From: an uncultured Pelagibacteraceae bacterium | Lineage (GTDB): Bacteria; Pseudomonadota; Alphaproteobacteria; Pelagibacterales; Pelagibacteraceae | Length of the DNA stretch: 64,000 nt | Assembly: GCA_902590915.1 (NCBI GenBank) | Contig: CACIYQ010000006.1 | Location: 1-64,000 of the forward strand | Reading direction: 5' to 3' | Shown here: positions 26,694 through 35,268 of the stretch, in pieces | How positions within the stretch are numbered: position 1 is the first letter of the stretch | Layout of the letters: each line of letters begins with the position of its first letter | The notes under the pieces: generated by a model | What the model was told of the DNA's origin: nothing | The model's input: only the letters and a program-made list of their open reading frames with translations | Databases searched by the model: none | Program-made: the position numbers and the translations under genes

Positions 26694-27544
26694 TGATTTA
26701 CTCCAATTAAATTATGTCTCCAATATGCAGATAAATAATCCAATGCAATTATCGTACCAACCAACAAGAACATACATGCCAAAACATCAGCTCCATAATT
26801 CCATTGTATTAAAGCTGCTAACATTTCTCCAATTCCACCCGCACCAACAAAACCTAATATTGTAGATTCTCTAACATTAATTTCTAATCTTAAAATTCCA
26901 TAACTTAGAAAAAGAGGAAGCACTTGTGGAAGAACTGAGAACCTTATTTTTTGTGTCCAAGTCGCACCAACAGAACTTAAACCCTCAATAGGTTTTCCAT
27001 CACAATTTTCTATAGCTTCCGTGAATAATTTACCAAGTGCTCCTGCAGTATGTATTGTTATGGCAATCACTGCTGGTAAAGATGATTTACCCATCAAATA
27101 TAAAAACACCATTGCTATTATTAATGTTGGAAATGATCTTGTCACATCCATAAAAAATTTTGTAAATTGAATAACTCTTTTATTTCTTATTAAATTTCTA
27201 CTAGAGAAGATTGCAAAAATAACTGCCAAAACAAATCCGATCGAAGTTGAAAATAATGCAATATTTAATGTAGTAATTAATTCAGGTATGTATTTTACAA
27301 CTCTTGGCCAATATTTCCATCCCATCTCAAATGTATCAATAAATAAATCTCTTGGATAATTAAAAAAATTAGCTATACCTCTACCAAAAGATCCTGCATT
27401 TGCCTCTAACGATACCAGGGTACCACTAAAAAAAACTAATATTAAAATTGCAATACCTAATAGTGAGGATCTAGTTCTCTGGTTTGTTAATTTTTTTAAA
27501 TTAACTTCAATTTGTTCTAAATTTGCTGGTAATGCTTTTGACAT
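26690..27544 (-). CDS. phnE1: Phosphonate ABC transporter permease PhnE1
   Basis: First permease subunit of the phosphonate importer, of normal family length, with six predicted membrane spans. The EAA loop reads GLSSVGATWTQKIRFSVLPQVLP. I use ATG 27544 (MSKALPANLEQ); the TTG at 27559 is less likely. It is preceded by a strong terminator-like hairpin that separates it from phnD. It overlaps phnE2 by 4 bp. Confidence 0.93.
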   Translation of the reverse strand: MSKALPANLEQIEVNLKKLTNQRTRSSLLGIAILILVFFSGTLVSLEANAGSFGRGIANFFNYPRDLFIDTFEMGWKYWPRVVKYIPELITTLNIALFSTSIGFVLAVIFAIFSSRNLIRNKRVIQFTKFFMDVTRSFPTLIIAMVFLYLMGKSSLPAVIAITIHTAGALGKLFTEAIENCDGKPIEGLSSVGATWTQKIRFSVLPQVLPLFLSYGILRLEINVRESTILGFVGAGGIGEMLAALIQWNYGADVLACMFLLVGTIIALDYLSAYWRHNLIGVNQ

Positions 27545-27557
27545 AATATTAAAAACC

Positions 27558-27596
27558 AAAAAATTAGAGGCAAAGATTTTAAGTCTTTGCCTCTAA
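27558..27596 (-). terminator. Terminator/attenuator between phnD and phnE1
   Basis: A perfect 13-bp stem (27564-27576 with 27584-27596) has a 7-nt loop. In the minus-strand transcript it is followed by a T-rich stretch of six T and then five more. It lies after the phnD stop and upstream of phnE1, matching the arrangement after pstS. Confidence 0.88.
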
Positions 27597-27609
27597 ATGG
27601 AGTACTTAA

Positions 27610-28560
27610 TTAATTATTTTTTTGTGCTTCAATTTTAGCTTTTCTAGCAGCTACAACCGACTCATAAAAAGAATGATCTACCGGAACCCATTTTTTAACA
27701 ATACCGTTTGCAACGTTTTCGCTGCACTTCGGATCGTTTTCGTGTATCCATTGTTTCATTCCAATCATTACTTGATGTGCTCTAACAGGTAAAAAAGTAG
27801 GCATCACAATTGGACCATTAGGAATTAATTTTGAAGACCAAATTTGAACAATGTCGTCCATATTTAAAATCCCTTTATCAACCATTTTTCTTAAATTCCC
27901 TGACGAATATCCTTCTTCCCAGCTACCAACACCAGATACCCATGTTACACCAGCATCAACATCACCATTCATTACCGCTAATACATTGTTTTCATGCCCA
28001 CCAGAAAATTGTGTTTTTGAAAAATATGTATCTGGGTCCATACCCATAGCCTTTAATTCAATTGACGGAATTAAAAAACCTGATGTAGAGTTAGGGTCAG
28101 CCCAACCAAAGGATTTACCTTTAAGGTCTGCCATTGATTTAATTCCAGATGATTTAGTTGCTACTGCAACAGAGTAGTAACCCATATCACCAGTTGGCTG
28201 CATTCTTGTTAGTACTGGTACTACTGCAGTTGGATCTTTTAAATACATACCTGCGTATCCTGAAGAACCGAACCAAGTGTAATCTAGATTACCACCTAGC
28301 ATCGATTCCATTGTTCCAGCGTAGTCTTTAAAAGTAAAAAATTTAGCTGGTACACCATAAGCGGCTTCGATATACGGCATGAAACATTCATTTCTAGCTA
28401 TAATATCTTGTGCTGCTTCGTCACCTAAAAAACCAACTCTAAACTCTGGTTGATATTTACTTAAGTCCATTTTTGGACCCGTGTAAGTTACCGCATTAGC
28501 TTGGGTTGAAAAAAACACCATAGCTAAAAGTGCAATAACTCTTGTTAGTTTATTAAACAT
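27610..28560 (-). CDS. phnD: Phosphonate ABC transporter, substrate-binding protein PhnD
   Basis: Periplasmic phosphonate receptor of 316 residues. The signal peptide MFNKLTRVIALLAMVFFSTQANA is clear. The mature chain has the family opening FRVGFLGDEAAQDIIARNE and the ligand-region blocks DYAGTMESMLGG, LKGKSFGWADPNSTSG and GDVDAGVTW. A strong AAGGAG Shine-Dalgarno sequence lies about 7 nt before the ATG. A terminator immediately after the gene probably raises PhnD relative to the permeases. Ligand choice (2-aminoethylphosphonate, methylphosphonate or others) is not resolved by eye. Confidence 0.95.
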   Translation of the reverse strand: MFNKLTRVIALLAMVFFSTQANAVTYTGPKMDLSKYQPEFRVGFLGDEAAQDIIARNECFMPYIEAAYGVPAKFFTFKDYAGTMESMLGGNLDYTWFGSSGYAGMYLKDPTAVVPVLTRMQPTGDMGYYSVAVATKSSGIKSMADLKGKSFGWADPNSTSGFLIPSIELKAMGMDPDTYFSKTQFSGGHENNVLAVMNGDVDAGVTWVSGVGSWEEGYSSGNLRKMVDKGILNMDDIVQIWSSKLIPNGPIVMPTFLPVRAHQVMIGMKQWIHENDPKCSENVANGIVKKWVPVDHSFYESVVAARKAKIEAQKNN

Positions 28561-28626
28561 AATTGTCTCCTTTTTATAATTTTAGTCTCTCGACTTATTT
28601 GTATTTGTAACGATGAGTTATTGATC

Positions 28627-29451
28627 TCATGCAGTTGCAAATTCTTTCTCAACATCTCCATTTATCTTTTTTTTTGTTTTAAGCTCAGTGGATGTTACTT
28701 GTGGTTCAAAAGCTTCATCAGCTTCTGCACCATAAATTTCTCTTGCAAGTTTGTCTGATAATTTTTCTGGTAAATCATCAAAGACAATTGCGCCATCTTT
28801 CATTCCAATAATACGGTCACAATAGGTTTTTGCTGTATCTAGGGTATGAAGATTTGAAATGACCGTTAAATTTTTTTCATCATGAATTTTTCTTAATGAC
28901 TCCATTACCATTCTTGCATTCATTGGGTCTAAAGATGCTATAGGTTCATCTGCCAAAATCATTTTAGGATTTTGCATTAATGCTCTGCATATAGCTACAC
29001 GTTGTTGTTGACCACCAGATAAAGTTTCTGCTCTTTGAAGTGCAGTATTAGCCATACCAAGGGTGTTAAGCAAAATTAAAGCATCAGCTCTCTCATCTCG
29101 AGAAAACATTTTTAATGATGCTCTAAATGATCCTTGATAATTTAATCTACCTAAAATGACATTTGTTAATACATCTAGTCTCGGTACTAAGTTAAATTGT
29201 TGAAAAATCATTGCACAATTTCTCTGCCAGGATCTTTTTTCTTTGCTTTTTAGTTGTAATATATTTTGACCATCGATTTCTACTTCTCCATCTGTTGCAT
29301 CAGTGAGTCGATTTATGATCCTGAGAAGAGTTGATTTACCTGCACCTGATCTTCCAATAATTCCTATCATTTGAGGTTTATTGACCTCAAATGAAACATT
29401 TTTAACAGCGTGATTATTACCAAAGAATTTATTTACTTTGCTTATTCGCAT
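28627..29451 (-). CDS. phnC: Phosphonate ABC transporter ATPase PhnC
   Basis: ATPase for phosphonate import. Walker A GRSGAGKSTLLR, Q-loop FQQFNLVP, signature LSGGQQQR, Walker B MILADEPIASLDP and switch His in NLHTLDTA are present. Length is 274 residues with a slightly extended charged C-terminus (KTKKKINGDVEKEF). It is the first gene of phnC-D-E1-E2, with probable Pho half-sites and a possible PhnF operator in the roughly 120 bp upstream. Confidence 0.95.
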   Translation of the reverse strand: MRISKVNKFFGNNHAVKNVSFEVNKPQMIGIIGRSGAGKSTLLRIINRLTDATDGEVEIDGQNILQLKSKEKRSWQRNCAMIFQQFNLVPRLDVLTNVILGRLNYQGSFRASLKMFSRDERADALILLNTLGMANTALQRAETLSGGQQQRVAICRALMQNPKMILADEPIASLDPMNARMVMESLRKIHDEKNLTVISNLHTLDTAKTYCDRIIGMKDGAIVFDDLPEKLSDKLAREIYGAEADEAFEPQVTSTELKTKKKINGDVEKEFATA

Positions 29452-29483
29452 ACCAGTTTATGCATCTCATTTTTTGAGAAAAT

Positions 29484-29534
29484 GTTAAAATTTTATTAAT
29501 AAAATTTATAAGTTTTGTTTAGTAAATGTTAAAA
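29484..29534 (-). promoter_or_regulatory. Probable Pho box array upstream of phnC
   Basis: On the minus strand, TTTTAAC (29534-29528) and ACTAAAC (29523-29517) form an 11-bp pair, and another TTTTAAC lies at 29490-29484, exactly four periods on. Weaker half-sites fill the register between them. Confidence 0.55.
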
Positions 29535-29552
29535 TAAAACCTCAAGTAGAAA

Positions 29553-29565
29553 GTCTAGTTTTTTA
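29553..29565 (+). promoter_or_regulatory. Possible PhnF operator upstream of phnC
   Basis: The plus strand reads GTCTAGTT then TTTTA. The same octamer with the following T and TA recurs at 30330 before phnG. It resembles a half-degenerate form of the GTnTAnAC core bound by HutC-type GntR proteins. Confidence 0.35.
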
Positions 29566-29570
29566 TCAAT

Positions 29571-30281
29571 CTAAACTTTAACAATTATCTGAATTTTAGA
29601 CCCGTCAAAATAACTTTCACTAAGCTCTATTGGTTTTTTGTTGAAGTCAACATTAATGGATGTTGTTTTTATTAAAGGTTTTCCAACATCAATATTTAAA
29701 AAATTTGATTTTATTTTGTCTGAAATTTCTGCGTTTATTAACGTTTTAGATCTTATTATTTTTTTAACATTTAATAAATTAAATGTTTTAGTTACAGACT
29801 GTTTTTTAACAAAATGATTAATAAATTTTGGAAATCTTTGATGTGGTATAGATCTAAATGTTATCACTGAAGGAGAGTTATTTATATAACCAATACTATT
29901 TATTCTAGTCACTTTTTCATTTTTTTTTAAATCTAACTCTTTTTTTTCAAATAAATTGCATTCTGCAATATCAAAACTCTTAATTTCAATTCGTGCTGAT
30001 TTGTTTTCTTCAAGAATATTTTCAGTAAAACGAACATTTTTGCTTATTGAATAACTAATTTTTGATGATTTAACAAAAACACCCAAACCTCTTTTTGAAT
30101 ATATTAAATTATCATTTTTAAGTTCTTTAAAAGCTCTTCTTATCGTGTGTCTATTTACATTAAATTGTTTTGCATAGTCACCTTCGGAATCTAATTTTTT
30201 ATTAATTTTGTACTTGTTTAAAACAATTTCTCTTTTGATTGAATTGTATATTTCTTTCCAAAGCAAATCTTTTGTTGTCAT
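29571..30281 (-). CDS. phnF: GntR-family regulator PhnF (HutC subfamily)
   Basis: Transcription regulator of phosphonate genes. The N-terminal winged helix contains KKLDSEGDYAKQFNVNRHTIRRAFKEL, with the typical S-E/D...R-x-T-x-R-x-A pattern, followed by KRGLGVFV. The C-terminal UTRA effector domain (about residues 85-236) has the block TRINSIGYINNSPSVITFRSIP. Length of 236 residues is normal. It is divergent from phnG and co-directional with phnC. A shared octamer before phnC and phnG is a candidate operator. Confidence 0.9.
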   Translation of the reverse strand: MTTKDLLWKEIYNSIKREIVLNKYKINKKLDSEGDYAKQFNVNRHTIRRAFKELKNDNLIYSKRGLGVFVKSSKISYSISKNVRFTENILEENKSARIEIKSFDIAECNLFEKKELDLKKNEKVTRINSIGYINNSPSVITFRSIPHQRFPKFINHFVKKQSVTKTFNLLNVKKIIRSKTLINAEISDKIKSNFLNIDVGKPLIKTTSINVDFNKKPIELSESYFDGSKIQIIVKV

Positions 30282-30329
30282 AAAATTTTAATAAATAATT
30301 TATTGAAATTTTTTTTAATTTTGTTACTT

Positions 30330-30342
30330 GTCTAGTTGTATA
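30330..30342 (+). promoter_or_regulatory. Possible PhnF operator upstream of phnG/phnF
   Basis: GTCTAGTT followed by GTATA lies 6 bp before the phnG ATG, in the divergent phnF-phnG gap. It matches the site at 29553 at 11 of 13 positions. Confidence 0.35.
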
Positions 30343-30347
30343 GTATT

Positions 30348-30791
30348 ATGCAAAATGAATCAAGAAAACAATGGTTAAGTTATTTAGCAACAGCAGATGA
30401 AAATTATCTCATTTCGCTTTGGGATAATTTAAATATGAAAATAGAATATAATTGGTTAAGAGAACCTGAGATTGGCAGTATTATGGTTCAAGGAAAAGCA
30501 GGCGCCACAGGTGATAATTTTAATGTTGGAGAAGTAACTATAACGAGATGTTCATTAAATTTAGATAAAAAAATTCAAGGACATGGTTATGTTCAGGGTA
30601 GAAATAAATATAAATCCAAAATTGCAGCTTTGTGTGATGCATTGATGCAAACTGAAAAAAAAGAAATAATTAAAAGAAATATAATAGATAAATTAATTAA
30701 ATATAAAAATAACAAAAGAAATGAAATATTATCTAAAACAGAAGCTACTAAGGTTGATTTTTTTACCTTGGTAAGAGGTGAGGATAAATAA
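30348..30791 (+). CDS. phnG: C-P lyase core subunit PhnG
   Basis: Subunit of the PhnGHIJ core complex that attaches the phosphonate to ribose triphosphate and then cleaves the C-P bond. The family blocks RKQWLSYLA at the N-terminus and EIGSIMVQGKAGATGDNFNVGEVTITRC, with the later GYVQGRNKYKSKIAALCDALMQ, are all seen. I use ATG 30348 rather than the upstream TTG at 30336, which overlaps the operator-like sequence. It is followed after 3 bp by phnH. Confidence 0.94.
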   Translation: MQNESRKQWLSYLATADENYLISLWDNLNMKIEYNWLREPEIGSIMVQGKAGATGDNFNVGEVTITRCSLNLDKKIQGHGYVQGRNKYKSKIAALCDALMQTEKKEIIKRNIIDKLIKYKNNKRNEILSKTEATKVDFFTLVRGEDK

Positions 30792-30794
30792 GTT

Positions 30795-31349
30795 ATGGAA
30801 GTTGTTTCTAAAAAAAACAATTCTCAAACAAGTGCTGATTATTTTAGAAGTATTTTGTTTGCAACTTCATATCCTGGTTCGATCGAAACATTAGACAATA
30901 TAAATTCGCCTTCGAACATGTTTTCAGCCAGTTGCTCTATTATAAAAACTTTTTGTGACAGTTATTCAAATATTTTTTTAGGTCGTAATATTAATAATTC
31001 AGAAACTATTGATTGGATTAAATTTAATACAGGTGCAAACATTACAGATAAAAAAAATGCAAATTTTGCAATTGGTACTTGGGATGATCTTTTACCACTA
31101 GGTGAATTTAAAAAGGGGGACGAGCAAAATCCTGATCAATCGTGTACTATTATTTGCCAGTCTCAATTTGAAAAACCAAATGCCATAATTACTGGTCCTG
31201 GTATTAAAAGTTCTAAAAGTATATTTTTACCTGATAGAGAGATTATAAAAAAAAATAACCAGCAATTTCCATTAGGACTTGATTTTTATTTTGTTGATAA
31301 TGAAAAATTCTATTCAATACCAAGATCATTAAAAATAGGAGAGCTATAA
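30795..31349 (+). CDS. phnH: C-P lyase core subunit PhnH
   Basis: Structural subunit of the PhnGHIJ core complex, 184 residues. The N-terminal YFRSILFATSYPGSI matches the family F-R-x-L-L-x-A-x-S-x-P-G-x-I pattern. GPGIKSSK and FPLGLDFYFVD match the C-terminal blocks. Only 1-3 bp separate it from its neighbours, so it is part of the same transcript. Confidence 0.94.
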   Translation: MEVVSKKNNSQTSADYFRSILFATSYPGSIETLDNINSPSNMFSASCSIIKTFCDSYSNIFLGRNINNSETIDWIKFNTGANITDKKNANFAIGTWDDLLPLGEFKKGDEQNPDQSCTIICQSQFEKPNAIITGPGIKSSKSIFLPDREIIKKNNQQFPLGLDFYFVDNEKFYSIPRSLKIGEL

Positions 31350-31350
31350 A

Positions 31351-32430
31351 ATGTATGTATCTGTAAAAGGTGGAGAAAAGGCAATCAATAATGCACATTC
31401 TTGGTTATCTGAAATAAGAAGAGGCGATGTAAATATAGCAGAACTAAATATTAAACAAATTAGTGAACAACTAACTTTAAGTGTTGATAGAGTTATGTCA
31501 GAAGGATCTTTATATGACAAAGATTTGTCTGCACTTGCAATCAAACAGTCTAGAGGTGACTTGATTGAGGCAATTTTCCTAATGAGAGCCTATAGAACTA
31601 CTTTACCTAGAATTGGTTCAAGCAAACCTATCGAAACTAGCAAAATGTTATGTCTAAGAAGAATATCTGCAACATTTAAAGATATCCCAGGTAAACAAAA
31701 GTTAGGCCCAACATTTGACTACACACACCGTTTACTTAACTTCAAACTTCTTGCTGATGGTGAGTATGAAAAAGCTAAGATCGAAAAATATGATGATAAA
31801 GAAATCCCCCATGTTTTAAGCTTTTTAAATAAAGAAGGATTAATTCAGAAAGAAATACCTAGTGGCAAAACATCTAAGGATATTACAAGAAACCCAATTA
31901 ATTTTCCTTTAACAAGATCTGAACGACTGCAATCTCTTTCAAGAGGAGATGAAGGTTTTCTTCTTGGTTTAGCTTACTCAACACAGAGAGGGTATGCTAG
32001 AAACCATGCATTTGTTGGTGAATTAAGAACTGGTTACGTTGAAGTTCAATTTGAAATTCCAGAATTAGGTATAGAAATAAATATTGCTGATGTCATGTTT
32101 ACTGAGTGTGAGTCAGTAAACCAATTTAAAGGTAGTAAAAAAATACCTGCTCAATTTACTCGTGGATATGGTTTAGTTTTTGGTCAATTAGAGAGAAAAG
32201 CAATTTCAATGGCTTTGGTTGATAGATCAATGAGATGGAAAGAATTTGGTGAGGAGTACTTGGGTGTTGCTGCTCAAGATGAAGAATTTGTTATATCACA
32301 TTGTGATAATATTCAAGCTACTGGTTTTTTGGAACATATCAAATTACCTCATTATGTAGATTTTCAGGCGGAATTGGATTTAGTAAGAAAAATTAGAGAA
32401 GAATATAATAAAAATGAACAACGTATTTAA
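31351..32430 (+). CDS. phnI: C-P lyase core subunit PhnI
   Basis: Catalyses, with PhnG, H and L, the exchange of adenine of ATP for the phosphonate. Length of 359 residues is usual. The start MYVSVKGGEKAINNAHSWL is family-typical, as are ARNHAFVGELRTGYVEV, MFTECESVNQF and the C-terminal CDNIQATGFLEHIKLPHYVDFQ. An AGGAG Shine-Dalgarno sequence lies about 11 nt upstream. It overlaps phnJ by 17 bp. Confidence 0.95.
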   Translation: MYVSVKGGEKAINNAHSWLSEIRRGDVNIAELNIKQISEQLTLSVDRVMSEGSLYDKDLSALAIKQSRGDLIEAIFLMRAYRTTLPRIGSSKPIETSKMLCLRRISATFKDIPGKQKLGPTFDYTHRLLNFKLLADGEYEKAKIEKYDDKEIPHVLSFLNKEGLIQKEIPSGKTSKDITRNPINFPLTRSERLQSLSRGDEGFLLGLAYSTQRGYARNHAFVGELRTGYVEVQFEIPELGIEINIADVMFTECESVNQFKGSKKIPAQFTRGYGLVFGQLERKAISMALVDRSMRWKEFGEEYLGVAAQDEEFVISHCDNIQATGFLEHIKLPHYVDFQAELDLVRKIREEYNKNEQRI

Positions 32431-33295
32431 ATTTAAAAATAAAAAAGCTAATGTTGTAGCTCAAGATGAAATTTATAATTTTGCTTATTTAGACGAAAAT
32501 ACAAAAAGAATGATAAGAAGAGCTTTAATCAAAGCTCTTTGTATACCAGGTTATCAGGTCCCATTTTCATCAAGAGAAATGCCAATGCCTTACGGATGGG
32601 GTACAGGCGGTGTGCAAGTAACTTCATCTTGTTTAACAACAGACGATGTCCTTAAAGTTATTGATCAGGGAGCAGATGATACTACTAATGCAGTTTCAAT
32701 AAGAAATTTTTTTAAAAAAACAGCAAATATTGAGACTACTGAAACAACTGGAGATGCTTCAATAATACAAACAAGACATAGAATACCAGAGAATCAATTA
32801 AATGAAAAACAGATACTTGTTTATCAAGTTCCAATTCCGGAGCCACTTGCTTTTCTAGAACCTAGATATCAAGAGACAAAAAAAATGCACGCTTTATCAG
32901 AATACGGAATTATGCATGTTAAGCTTTATGAGGATATCACTAAAAATGGACATATAGAAACCGCATATGCGTATCCAGTGAAAACAAATGATAGATACAT
33001 AATGGATCCATCGCCTATACCAAAATTTGATAATCCAAAGATGAATAACAATCCTGCTATACAATTGTTTGGTGCCGGTAGAGAACAAAGAATTTATGCA
33101 ATACCACCATATACTGAAGTAACGAGTCTTGATTTTGAAGATTATCCATTTGATCCTTCAAAAGCACCACATAAATGTTCTATTTGTGGATCAAATGATA
33201 GTTTTTTAGATGAAATAATCACTGACGATGATGGTAATAGATCGTTCATATGTTCAGATACAAATTACTGCAATCAAAGAATGAAAGATAAGTAA
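32414..33295 (+). CDS. phnJ: C-P lyase catalytic subunit PhnJ (radical SAM)
   Basis: Radical-SAM subunit that performs the actual C-P bond cleavage to give the alkane, for example methane from methylphosphonate, and ribose cyclic phosphate. The C-terminal iron-sulfur motif is exactly CX2CX21C (Cys255, Cys258, Cys280), with the conserved extra cysteine six residues later (Cys286). MPMPYGWGTGGVQVTSS and IYAIPPYTEVTSLDFEDYPF are further hallmark blocks. The 293-residue length and lack of truncation suggest a functional enzyme. Confidence 0.96.
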   Translation: MNNVFKFKNKKANVVAQDEIYNFAYLDENTKRMIRRALIKALCIPGYQVPFSSREMPMPYGWGTGGVQVTSSCLTTDDVLKVIDQGADDTTNAVSIRNFFKKTANIETTETTGDASIIQTRHRIPENQLNEKQILVYQVPIPEPLAFLEPRYQETKKMHALSEYGIMHVKLYEDITKNGHIETAYAYPVKTNDRYIMDPSPIPKFDNPKMNNNPAIQLFGAGREQRIYAIPPYTEVTSLDFEDYPFDPSKAPHKCSICGSNDSFLDEIITDDDGNRSFICSDTNYCNQRMKDK

Positions 33296-34063
33296 ATGGA
33301 ACCAATTTTATCTGTTCAAAATTTAAATAAATATTATGGCGATCAAGTTGGATGTAAAAATATGAATATGACATTGTATCCAGGTGAAGTCGTAGGAGTA
33401 GTAGGAGAGTCTGGCTCAGGAAAAACAACTTTTATAAATTCAATATCGGGAAATCTGAACCCTGACAGTGGAAAAATCCTAATTAATAAAGATAATGAAA
33501 TTATTAATTTCTTAGAAATATCAGAGTCATTGAAAAGATTATTGATAAGAACTGAATTAGCTTTTGTTCACCAAAATCCTAGAGATGGTTTAAGATTGGA
33601 CGTAAGTGCTGGCGGAAATATTAGTGAAAGATTAATGTCTATTGGACAAAGAAATTATGGAAACATTAGGCAAACTATTTTTAAATGGTTAGATAAAGTG
33701 GAAATCGATAAAAGTAGGGTAGATGATTTTCCAAGAACATTTTCTGGTGGAATGTTACAGAGATTGCAAATAGCAAAAAACTTGGTTACGAGTCCTAAAA
33801 TAATTTTCATGGATGAACCAACAGGAGGACTTGATGTTTCTGTTCAAGCAAAAATTTTAGATTTGTTGAGAAAATTAGTTAGAGAATTAAATTTATCAGT
33901 TGTCATTGTTTCTCACGATCTTGCAGTTATTAGATTGTTAGCTGATAAAATTATTGTGATGAAAAATGGTGAGGCTGTTGAGTCTGGACTTTGCGATCAG
34001 GTATTAGATGATCCACAACATTCTTATACTCAGTTATTAGTCAGCTCAGTACTTCAGGTTTAA
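33296..34063 (+). CDS. phnK: C-P lyase-associated ABC ATPase PhnK
   Basis: ABC-type ATPase that binds the PhnGHIJ core and is not a transporter subunit. Walker A GESGSGKTT, Q-loop VHQNPRDGLRLDVSAGGNI (characteristic of PhnK), signature FSGGMLQRL, Walker B IIFMDEPTGGLD and switch histidine VSHDL are intact. The start follows the phnJ stop directly. Length is 255 residues. Confidence 0.94.
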   Translation: MEPILSVQNLNKYYGDQVGCKNMNMTLYPGEVVGVVGESGSGKTTFINSISGNLNPDSGKILINKDNEIINFLEISESLKRLLIRTELAFVHQNPRDGLRLDVSAGGNISERLMSIGQRNYGNIRQTIFKWLDKVEIDKSRVDDFPRTFSGGMLQRLQIAKNLVTSPKIIFMDEPTGGLDVSVQAKILDLLRKLVRELNLSVVIVSHDLAVIRLLADKIIVMKNGEAVESGLCDQVLDDPQHSYTQLLVSSVLQV

Positions 34064-34064
34064 A

Positions 34065-34742
34065 ATGATTGAACTTAATAATATTACAAAAAAATTTACA
34101 CTTCATAATCAAGGAAGAACAAACATATCAGTTTTTAAAAATTTGAATTTGAAAATTAATCCTGGAGAAATTGTAGCTTTGACAGGACCATCAGGTGTTG
34201 GAAAATCTAGTATTTTAAAAATGATTTATGGAAATTATGTTTTTCAATCAGGAGAAATTAAAATTAATAATTACAAAATAGATCATAAATATCCTAGAAA
34301 TATTATTGAACTTAGAAAAAATACAATAGGATATGTTAGTCAATTTCTAAGAGTGATACCTCGTGTTCCTACAATTGAAATTGTTATGGAGCCATTATTA
34401 GAAATAAATTTAGATCAAGAAGAAGTTCGTGAAAGAGCTGAAAAAATTTTACTAGATCTTAATATTGATAAGAATTTATGGAATTTATCACCACTTACTT
34501 TTTCAGGAGGTGAGCAACAGAGAGTAAATGTTGCTAGGGGATTGATTAGAAATTATCCATGCTTGCTACTAGATGAACCAACCGCTAGCTTAGACAATGT
34601 TAACAAAGATATTGTTTTGAATTTGATTAATGAAAAAAAAGATAAAGGATCTTCAATAATTGGTATTTTTCATGATGAATCTTCACGTAAATATTTAAAT
34701 GCTAGAGAAATAGATATTACAAAAATATCACATGGAAACTAA
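34065..34742 (+). CDS. phnL: C-P lyase-associated ABC ATPase PhnL
   Basis: Second ABC-type protein of the C-P lyase pathway, needed with PhnGHI in the first reaction. Walker A GPSGVGKSS, Q-loop VSQFLRVIPRVP (PhnL-typical), signature FSGGEQQRVNVARGL, Walker B CLLLDEPTASLD and switch His IFHDES are present. It starts 1 bp after phnK and overlaps phnN by 11 bp. Confidence 0.93.
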   Translation: MIELNNITKKFTLHNQGRTNISVFKNLNLKINPGEIVALTGPSGVGKSSILKMIYGNYVFQSGEIKINNYKIDHKYPRNIIELRKNTIGYVSQFLRVIPRVPTIEIVMEPLLEINLDQEEVRERAEKILLDLNIDKNLWNLSPLTFSGGEQQRVNVARGLIRNYPCLLLDEPTASLDNVNKDIVLNLINEKKDKGSSIIGIFHDESSRKYLNAREIDITKISHGN

Positions 34743-35268
34743 CGGTCAGCTTTTTGTAGTCGTTGGACCATCCGGCTCAGGAAAAGATACATTATTAAAA
34801 AAAGTAATAAATAAAATTCCTAATTCCATTTTGATTAAAAGGTACATTACTAGGAAAAAAGATATTAAAAATGAAGATCATTACAGTATATCAATTAAAA
34901 ATTTTGAAGATAAAATTTCAAAAAATTTTTTCTTCATCTACTGGAAAGCTCATGGTTTTTCATACGGTATTCCGTTCAAAGAAATAAAGAAAATAGAGCA
35001 AGGTAAAAAAGTAATTTTTAATGGTTCTAGAAAAATACTTTTTAAAATAAAAAAAAAGGTTAATAACGTAAAAATAATAAACATTACTGCCTCATCAACA
35101 ATTATAAAAAGGAGACTCGTAAATCGAGCAAGAGAAGACAAAAAATCAATTATTAAAAGGATAAAAAGAAAAATTAATTTACTTCCAAAAAATACAATTA
35201 CAATAATCAATAATAAATCAATATCTATAGGTACAAATAAATTAAAAAAAATAATTTTAGCTGAGTGA
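34732..35268 (+). CDS. phnN: Ribose 1,5-bisphosphate phosphokinase PhnN
   Basis: It converts ribose 1,5-bisphosphate, the final C-P lyase pathway product, to PRPP. The guanylate-kinase-like fold shows the P-loop VVGPSGSGKDTLL, the phosphate-binding IKRYITRKKD, and HGFSYGIP. Length of 178 residues is normal. It overlaps phnL and ends tail to tail with the DUF1045 gene by 12 bp. Confidence 0.92.
   Translation: METNGQLFVVVGPSGSGKDTLLKKVINKIPNSILIKRYITRKKDIKNEDHYSISIKNFEDKISKNFFFIYWKAHGFSYGIPFKEIKKIEQGKKVIFNGSRKILFKIKKKVNNVKIINITASSTIIKRRLVNRAREDKKSIIKRIKRKINLLPKNTITIINNKSISIGTNKLKKIILAE

Noticed and set aside
28561-28626. TTGTAAC half-site upstream of phnD
   Set aside because: It points away from phnD, and its 11-bp neighbour is poor; phnD is more likely read from the phnC promoter.
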